Shown one piece after another: positions 59,456 to 64,000 of a stretch of 64,000 nucleotides of DNA; within the stretch, counting starts at the first letter, position 1; each line of letters begins with the position of its first letter. Below the pieces are notes generated by a model, which saw only the letters and a program-made list of their open reading frames with translations, searched no databases and was not told where the DNA came from. A program made the translations under genes and the position numbers. The stretch is from Microbacterium sp. 2FI (GTDB lineage Bacteria; Actinomycetota; Actinomycetes; Actinomycetales; Microbacteriaceae). The stretch is from assembly GCF_005502885.1 (NCBI RefSeq), contig NZ_SCMR01000012.1, positions 47,328 through 111,327 of the forward strand. Reading direction: 5' to 3'.

Positions 59456-60022
59456 ATGGAACTCGAACACGTCGGGCCGAGACTCCGAGCGGCACGCCAG
59501 GCGAAGGGACTGACCCTCGAAGACGTGGCGACCAAGTCCGGCATGTCGGTGAGCACGCTGTCGCGCCTCGAGTCGGGGAAGCGTCAGGCGAGCCTCGCGC
59601 TGCTCGTGCCGGTGACGCGGCATCTCGGCATCCGCATCGACGATCTCGTCCGCGAGGACTCGCCCGACCCGCGCGTGCGTCGCCCGGCCGTGCGACGCGG
59701 TGGCCTCGTGATCGCGCCGCTCGCCCTCGAAGACTCTCCGGTCAGCACGTACAAGATCACGTACCCGCCCGTCGGCGAACTGCCCGAGCTGCGCGTTCAC
59801 GACGGGTTCGAGTGGCTGTACGTGCTCAGCGGCCGGCTGCGGCTGCGCCTGGGCACGCAGGACCTGGTGCTCGGCCGCGGCGAAGCGGCCGAGTTCGACA
59901 CGCGCACGCCTCACGCGATGAGCGCCGCCGGTTCGAAGCCCGCAGAAGTGCTGAGCATCTTCAATGCCGAGGGCGAGCGGATGCACACCCACGGCGCGAA
60001 CGCCGCTCGTGACGCCGGTTGA
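59456..60022 (+). CDS. XRE-family regulator with cupin domain
   Basis: This 188-residue protein has an N-terminal helix-turn-helix (RLRAARQAKGLTLEDVATKSGMSVSTLSRLESGKR, about 8-42) and a C-terminal cupin (about 105-175, DGFEWLYVLSGRLRL, with HTPHAM-like end). Cupin-XRE proteins bind small ligands and control adjacent catabolic or redox genes. AAAGGA lies before the ATG at 59456; a TTG six codons earlier is less likely. It is divergent from the flavoprotein-methyltransferase gene. Confidence 0.9.
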   Translation: MELEHVGPRLRAARQAKGLTLEDVATKSGMSVSTLSRLESGKRQASLALLVPVTRHLGIRIDDLVREDSPDPRVRRPAVRRGGLVIAPLALEDSPVSTYKITYPPVGELPELRVHDGFEWLYVLSGRLRLRLGTQDLVLGRGEAAEFDTRTPHAMSAAGSKPAEVLSIFNAEGERMHTHGANAARDAG

Positions 60023-60034
60023 GCGTCGTCCCGG

Positions 60035-61363
60035 TCAGGGCGCGGACCACACCTGCTCGATCGGGACCGCGCGCCGCAGGATGCGCTCAGCAGCGCGGTG
60101 CCCCGAGCGCATCGCGGCGGGCACGGTCGCGGGGTCCTCGGTCCAGGTCGCCTCGCCGGCGATGTGGAGCACGCCGCCCACGGGCGTCGCGAGGTCGTCG
60201 TGATCGGCGGTGGTCGATCCCACGGTCATGTACGCGTACGAGCCGTGCGCAAATGGGTCATCCTGCCAGTCGGTGACGTGCACGTGGGTGGGGCGCTCCA
60301 CGCGGCTGCCATACAGGCGTCGCAGCTGCGTGAGGACCGAGGCGACGATCTCCTGCTCGCTCCAGTCGCGCGACGCCTCGGCGGCGGGACCCGCGGCGAA
60401 CGTGAGCAGGGTCGGGGTGTCGTGCAGCGAGGTGAGGTCGTACCACGAGTGCCACCAGCGACCCTCGGGCCCCTGCTGGCGGATCGCGTAGACCCCGTCG
60501 TCCCAGAACTTCGTCGGGAATCGCAGGAAGACCTTCTCGAATGCGTTCATCTTGAGGCGTCCGAGAGCACCGGCGACCGGTTCGGGGAGCGGGGGCTCGA
60601 TCGCGAAGTCGTCGGACTGCAGCACGCCGACCGGCACGGTCACGACGACGGCGTCGGCCGCGAGCGTCCCTCGATCGGTCGAGACGATGACGCCCGACTC
60701 CGACCACTGCACGCGTGAGACGACCTGGGTGAGACGCACATCGAGCCCGTCGGCGAGCCGGGACGGCAGGCGGTCGTACCCGTCGGGGAACACGACCTCG
60801 TCGCCGTCGATCGCATCGTCGTCGAGACCGTGGGCGGCGAGGTCGTCGATCCAGACCCCGTACTGCTCTTCCGACCGGTGCTCGAGGTATTCGCGCACGC
60901 GCTCGGCCCGCTCGTCGTCCCACCCCTGGGCGGCGAGGGCGACCTCGGTGACGTCGCGGTACGAGTCGAGGGGATCGGATGCCGCGACCACGTCGCGCAG
61001 CGTGGCGTCGACGGTGTGGATGTCGTCCGTGAAGCGGCGGGTGTCGGCATCCGAGAGCCGTGTCCCGTCGGGACCGTAGTAGGCGATCGGTCGGCTGTCC
61101 GGCTGGTAGCCGCCGACCGTGAACTCCGCCGTGCGCATGCCGAACGCCGCCACGGCGTCGGCAAGTGGCTCATCGGTGATGCCGTGGATCCAGGAAGCGC
61201 CGAGGTCGGTCGCTAGGCCGAAGCGGCGTTCCGTCGACACCCGGCCGCCGACGCGGTCGCGGGCCTCGAGCACGACAACGCGGAGCCCGGCGTTCGACAG
61301 CAGGCGGGCCGCGGTGAGGCCGGCGACCCCCGCGCCGATCACGATCGTGTCGAAGTGGTCCAT
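60035..61363 (-). CDS. FAD-dependent amine oxidase
   Basis: This 442-residue flavoprotein has the N-terminal dinucleotide motif VIGAGVAGLTAARLL (about 7-21), the second FAD signature GGRVSTERRFGLATDLGASWIHG (about 39-61) and a C-terminal region GGVLHIAGEATWTEDPATVPAAMRSG typical of monoamine oxidases and polyamine oxidases. It probably oxidises an amine with oxygen, giving an aldehyde, ammonia and peroxide; the substrate is unknown. GGAGGCGCGAG precedes the ATG. It converges with the cupin-regulator gene. Confidence 0.92.
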   Translation of the reverse strand: MDHFDTIVIGAGVAGLTAARLLSNAGLRVVVLEARDRVGGRVSTERRFGLATDLGASWIHGITDEPLADAVAAFGMRTAEFTVGGYQPDSRPIAYYGPDGTRLSDADTRRFTDDIHTVDATLRDVVAASDPLDSYRDVTEVALAAQGWDDERAERVREYLEHRSEEQYGVWIDDLAAHGLDDDAIDGDEVVFPDGYDRLPSRLADGLDVRLTQVVSRVQWSESGVIVSTDRGTLAADAVVVTVPVGVLQSDDFAIEPPLPEPVAGALGRLKMNAFEKVFLRFPTKFWDDGVYAIRQQGPEGRWWHSWYDLTSLHDTPTLLTFAAGPAAEASRDWSEQEIVASVLTQLRRLYGSRVERPTHVHVTDWQDDPFAHGSYAYMTVGSTTADHDDLATPVGGVLHIAGEATWTEDPATVPAAMRSGHRAAERILRRAVPIEQVWSAP

Positions 61364-61418
61364 CTCGCGCCTCCGTGCTGTGGGTCGTCCTTTCGCACGA
61401 TACCGCGACGGCCGAGGG

Positions 61419-62267
61419 TCAATGTTCCGCGGTCAGGTGCTGCGTTCCGATCACCGAGAGCAGCTGCAGGCGGTCGTAGCTCTCGGTTCCCGGGTTCGCC
61501 GTCAGCACGAGGAGGGTCTGCCCCTGCTCGGGGTCGATGAGGATCTGGCACTGCAGCTGCATCACGCCGACCTCGGGATGCTGCAGGCGCTTCTCGCGCG
61601 GGTGGGTCTGGCGCACCTCGTGGGCCTCCCAGATCTCGGCGAACTCCGGGCTCTCGGCCAGCAGCGCTTCGACGATCGCGCCGGCGCGCGAGCGGGCGCC
61701 GTGCTTGGCGTACACGGTGCGGATGTCGGCGGTGAAGGAACGCGAATGCATGTCGTGGTCCTCACGCGGGTACACGTCGCGGACGGACGGGTCGACGAAC
61801 CACCGGTAGCCGACGCTGCGCATGAAACCCTCGTGCCGGGTCTCGTCTCCGAAGAGAGCCCGCGCGGGCGGCGTCTGCGCGAGCGTTTCGCCGAGCTCGG
61901 TCATCACCTGGGCGGGGGTGTCGGCAAGGCGATCGAGCACGCGCATGAGGCCCGGTGCGACGTGGTCGCCGCGCACCGCCCGCGCGGGTGCCGTGTGGCC
62001 GGCCAGCCGGAACAGGTGGTCGCGTTCGTCGATGGTGAGCCGCAGGCCTCGTGCGATCGCCGCCAGCATCTGCTCGGACGGCTGCGGGCCGCGGCTCTGC
62101 TCGAGTCGGCTGTAGTAGTCCACCGACATGTCGCAGAGCGCGGCGACCTCTTCGCGCCGGAGCCCCGCGGTGCGTCGGCGCGAACCCCGTCGCAGCCCGA
62201 CGTCCTCGGGCTGCAGCACCTCACGCCGACGCCGCAGGAAGTCGGCCAGCTGTGCTCTGTCCATCAT
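61419..62267 (-). CDS. XRE-type regulator with MmyB-like ligand-binding domain
   Basis: This 282-residue protein has an N-terminal helix-turn-helix (LRREEVAALCDMSVDYYSRLEQSRG, about 36-60) and the MmyB-like sensor domain (about 105-270, GETLAQTPPARALFG to the C-terminal LTANPGTESYDRLQLL). Members typically repress an adjacent oxidoreductase gene until a small ligand, possibly a fatty-acid-like molecule, binds. Two adjacent ATGs are possible starts. The SDR gene lies 85 bases upstream on the same strand. Confidence 0.92.
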   Translation of the reverse strand: MMDRAQLADFLRRRREVLQPEDVGLRRGSRRRTAGLRREEVAALCDMSVDYYSRLEQSRGPQPSEQMLAAIARGLRLTIDERDHLFRLAGHTAPARAVRGDHVAPGLMRVLDRLADTPAQVMTELGETLAQTPPARALFGDETRHEGFMRSVGYRWFVDPSVRDVYPREDHDMHSRSFTADIRTVYAKHGARSRAGAIVEALLAESPEFAEIWEAHEVRQTHPREKRLQHPEVGVMQLQCQILIDPEQGQTLLVLTANPGTESYDRLQLLSVIGTQHLTAEH

Positions 62268-62352
62268 CCGAGTCTGCGAGATGCAGACTGCCGCAGCAAG
62301 GGATCGACGGTCCCTGGCACCGCGGCGAGCGATGCTGCGGACGGCAGTGCGC

Positions 62353-63291
62353 TCATACCCCCACCGTGACGCCGGTCATGCGCTCCGACACTTCCCACAC
62401 GCGGCGCGCGTCGGAGGCGCTCCGCAGACGCGAGTAGAGCGCCTGCTCGGCGGGCAGCCCGCCCAGGTGCCGGAATCCCCGGGGGCCGTAGAGCTTCCCG
62501 CCCGCGGCGTCGGGACTCGTCGCGGCATACACGGCCGACAGCGCCGCAGACGACGGGGTGCCGACGATGATGCCGCGCCGCGACATCGCGCGGATGACCT
62601 TGACGGCCGTGGTGTCGTCGGGCCGCCCCATGCCGGGCTGCGCGGCCAGCAGGTTCGTCGGCGTGATGCCGGGGTGAGACAGGTTGCTGCGGATGTCCCA
62701 GCCTGCGGCATCCGATCGACGCTGCAGCTCGGTCGCGAACAGTCCGAACGCGATCTTCGACGAACTGTAGGCCTTCATCGGGTCGTAGTTGCGAGTCCAG
62801 TCGAGGTCGTCCCAGCTGATCGCGCCCTGGTCGGCGGCGATGCTGACCTGGCTTGTCACGTGTGCTCCTCCCGCGATGAGCAGCGGCAGCAGCTGCACGG
62901 TGAGCGCGAAGTGCCCCAGATGGTTCGTCGCGAGCTGCAGCTCGAACCCGTCTGCGGTCACCCGGCGCTCGGGCGGCGTCATCACCCCGGCGTTGTTGAT
63001 CAGCATGTCGATCGGTCGACGCGCGCTCAGAACCTCGTCCGCGAACGCGGCCACGGATGCAAGCGACGCCAGGTCGAGGGTGCGCACCTGGATGCCGGCA
63101 CCCGGCGTGCGCTCGCGGATCTTCGCCGCGGCACCCTCGCCCTTCTGCGCGTTGCGGACCGGCATCAGGATCTCGGCGCCCGCGCGCGCGAGGCGCGCGG
63201 CGATCTCGAATCCGACGCCGTCGCTGGCGCCGGTGACGAGCGCGAGTCTTCCGGTGAGGTCGGGGACGGGGATGTCGAGGGTCTTCGGCAT
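62353..63291 (-). CDS. Short-chain dehydrogenase/reductase
   Basis: This 312-residue protein has the Rossmann motif [12 protein letters not shown] (about 20-31), NNAGVM (near 99) and the catalytic YSSSK (near 175). It resembles the retinol dehydrogenase/protochlorophyllide reductase-like SDRs often found with MmyB-type regulators. It likely uses NADP(H); the substrate is unknown. TGGAGCC precedes the ATG at 63291. The regulator gene follows downstream in the same direction. Confidence 0.92.
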   Translation of the reverse strand: MPKTLDIPVPDLTGRLALVTGASDGVGFEIAARLARAGAEILMPVRNAQKGEGAAAKIRERTPGAGIQVRTLDLASLASVAAFADEVLSARRPIDMLINNAGVMTPPERRVTADGFELQLATNHLGHFALTVQLLPLLIAGGAHVTSQVSIAADQGAISWDDLDWTRNYDPMKAYSSSKIAFGLFATELQRRSDAAGWDIRSNLSHPGITPTNLLAAQPGMGRPDDTTAVKVIRAMSRRGIIVGTPSSAALSAVYAATSPDAAGGKLYGPRGFRHLGGLPAEQALYSRLRSASDARRVWEVSERMTGVTVGV

Positions 63292-63403
63292 GGTGGCTCC
63301 AGGTGTCTGATCAGCGGTTCCGTTCCATGCTGGACCGACTGCGCCCGGGCATTCAGGGCGCGCTCACCCGGGGATCGCCGATCCCTGGCTGTGAGGTGGT
63401 GGC

Positions 63404-63985
63404 TTACGCCCCAGGCGGCCACTCGATCAGCAGCAGGCTCTGCTTCGTGTCGGCGAGCTTCACCCAGCCGTCGGCGAAGAGGTAGGTCATTCCGTAGCCG
63501 TCGGCGTCGGGGGCGATCGTCGTCTCGGGGTTCTCGGTGATGTAGACGCCCTCGGGCATGTCCTCGCGGATCCATCCTTCCGCCACGAGCGCGTTCTGCG
63601 CCTCGGCCGCGGTCTCGTCGTCGACGACCCCCCAGCCGAAGATCTGCAGGTGGTCTCCGGCAGGGCCTTCGTAGTCGGCCCACACGCACTGAAGGCCCTC
63701 GGCAAGCTCGACCTCGCCGAGGCGGAACGGCTCGACCTGCACGGTCCACCCGATCTCCTCGTACTCGGCGAGGATCGCCTCGCCGATGATCGTGTCGCAC
63801 GCAGGGTCGCCGTGGTCGACGGGTTCTGTCGGGGCTTCGGTTCCCTCAGGCGCCGGCGTCTCGGGCGTCGGAGCGGTGGACGCCGTCGGCTCGGCGGCGG
63901 GCGGGGAGGCGGCGCACGCGGGAGCGAGCGCGACGGCCGCGACGAGGGCGAGGGCGGCACCGAGGCGGCTGATGCGGGGGATCAT
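63404..63985 (-). CDS. Lipoprotein of unknown function
   Basis: This 193-residue protein has a signal sequence ending in a lipobox (LAPAC, Cys at residue 24), a Pro/Thr/Glu-rich linker (about 28-60) and a small soluble domain (about 62-193) with two Cys residues (near 63 and 100). The domain is not recognised. It should be anchored to the outer face of the membrane. GGAG lies about 11 bases before the ATG. The stop is TAA, rare in this window. The 112 bases to the SDR gene show no further feature. Confidence 0.82.
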   Translation of the reverse strand: MIPRISRLGAALALVAAVALAPACAASPPAAEPTASTAPTPETPAPEGTEAPTEPVDHGDPACDTIIGEAILAEYEEIGWTVQVEPFRLGEVELAEGLQCVWADYEGPAGDHLQIFGWGVVDDETAAEAQNALVAEGWIREDMPEGVYITENPETTIAPDADGYGMTYLFADGWVKLADTKQSLLLIEWPPGA

Positions 63986-64000
63986 CGGGGAGGCTCCGGG

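Overview
The window is GC-rich and densely coded. Its gene order (prfB, ftsE, ftsX, smpB, ssrA; pncB next to murI, rph, rdgB), its codon use and its gene families (DUF3039, DUF222/HNH, class F sortase, BTAD-WD40 protein, LigD/Ku) point to an actinobacterium of the Microbacteriaceae, most likely Microbacterium or a close relative. No integrase, transposase, CRISPR array or rRNA is visible. There is one tRNA (Leu, anticodon UAG) and one tmRNA. No gap between genes exceeds about 200 bases.

Layout. 1-9227: the end of a membrane protein gene, a nitrilase-family amidase, a class I aminotransferase and an HtrA-like protease, followed by a cell-envelope block of three CDP-glycerol-type glycerophosphotransferases and an ExoA-like glycosyltransferase. 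9228-18757: an isolated maltokinase, a cytoplasmic subtilase (with an N-terminal winged helix) paired with an alpha/beta hydrolase, a conserved membrane-associated protein, a LicC-like nucleotidyltransferase, an ABC transporter pair and DUF3039. 18783-28085: pncB facing away from murI-rph-rdgB, a cation diffusion exporter, the NHEJ pair ligD/ku, a DedA protein, tRNA-Leu and a small PLDc_N-like membrane protein. 28149-37891: a 1,398-residue BTAD-STAND-WD40 protein, a divergent secreted beta-propeller protein and a compact seven-gene Tad pilus operon. 37926-45587: a secreted 1,286-residue subtilase, a TrmB/LuxR-type regulator, a degenerate response regulator and a secreted Ig-like surface protein. 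45694-56269: an MFS transporter, then the conserved prfB-ftsEX-smpB-ssrA block, interrupted by a DUF222/HNH gene and by a SIMPL gene plus a DUF4397-sortase-ECF sigma-anti-sigma unit. 56353-63985: accessory metabolism and regulation, including a YciI protein, a sigma factor fused to a membrane domain, a thioredoxin-reductase-like/methyltransferase fusion with a divergent cupin regulator, an amine oxidase, an SDR with an XRE-type regulator, and a lipoprotein.

Two patterns run through the window. First, many genes carry a TANNNT hexamer ending 6-9 bases before the start codon and lack a Shine-Dalgarno sequence, which indicates leaderless transcripts. Genes inside operons instead use ATGA/GTGA overlaps or clear AGGAG-type sites. 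Second, several convergent gene pairs end in hairpins that overlap their stop codons.

Best candidates for something undescribed: the winged-helix subtilase/alpha-beta hydrolase pair (10678-13985); the BTAD-STAND-WD40 protein with its divergent secreted propeller (28149-33377); the sigma factor-membrane fusion (56809-57798); the DUF4397/sortase/sigma unit (52916-55729), whose membrane protein has no recognisable sorting motif; and a 15-bp perfect hairpin that encloses the start codon at 4053.
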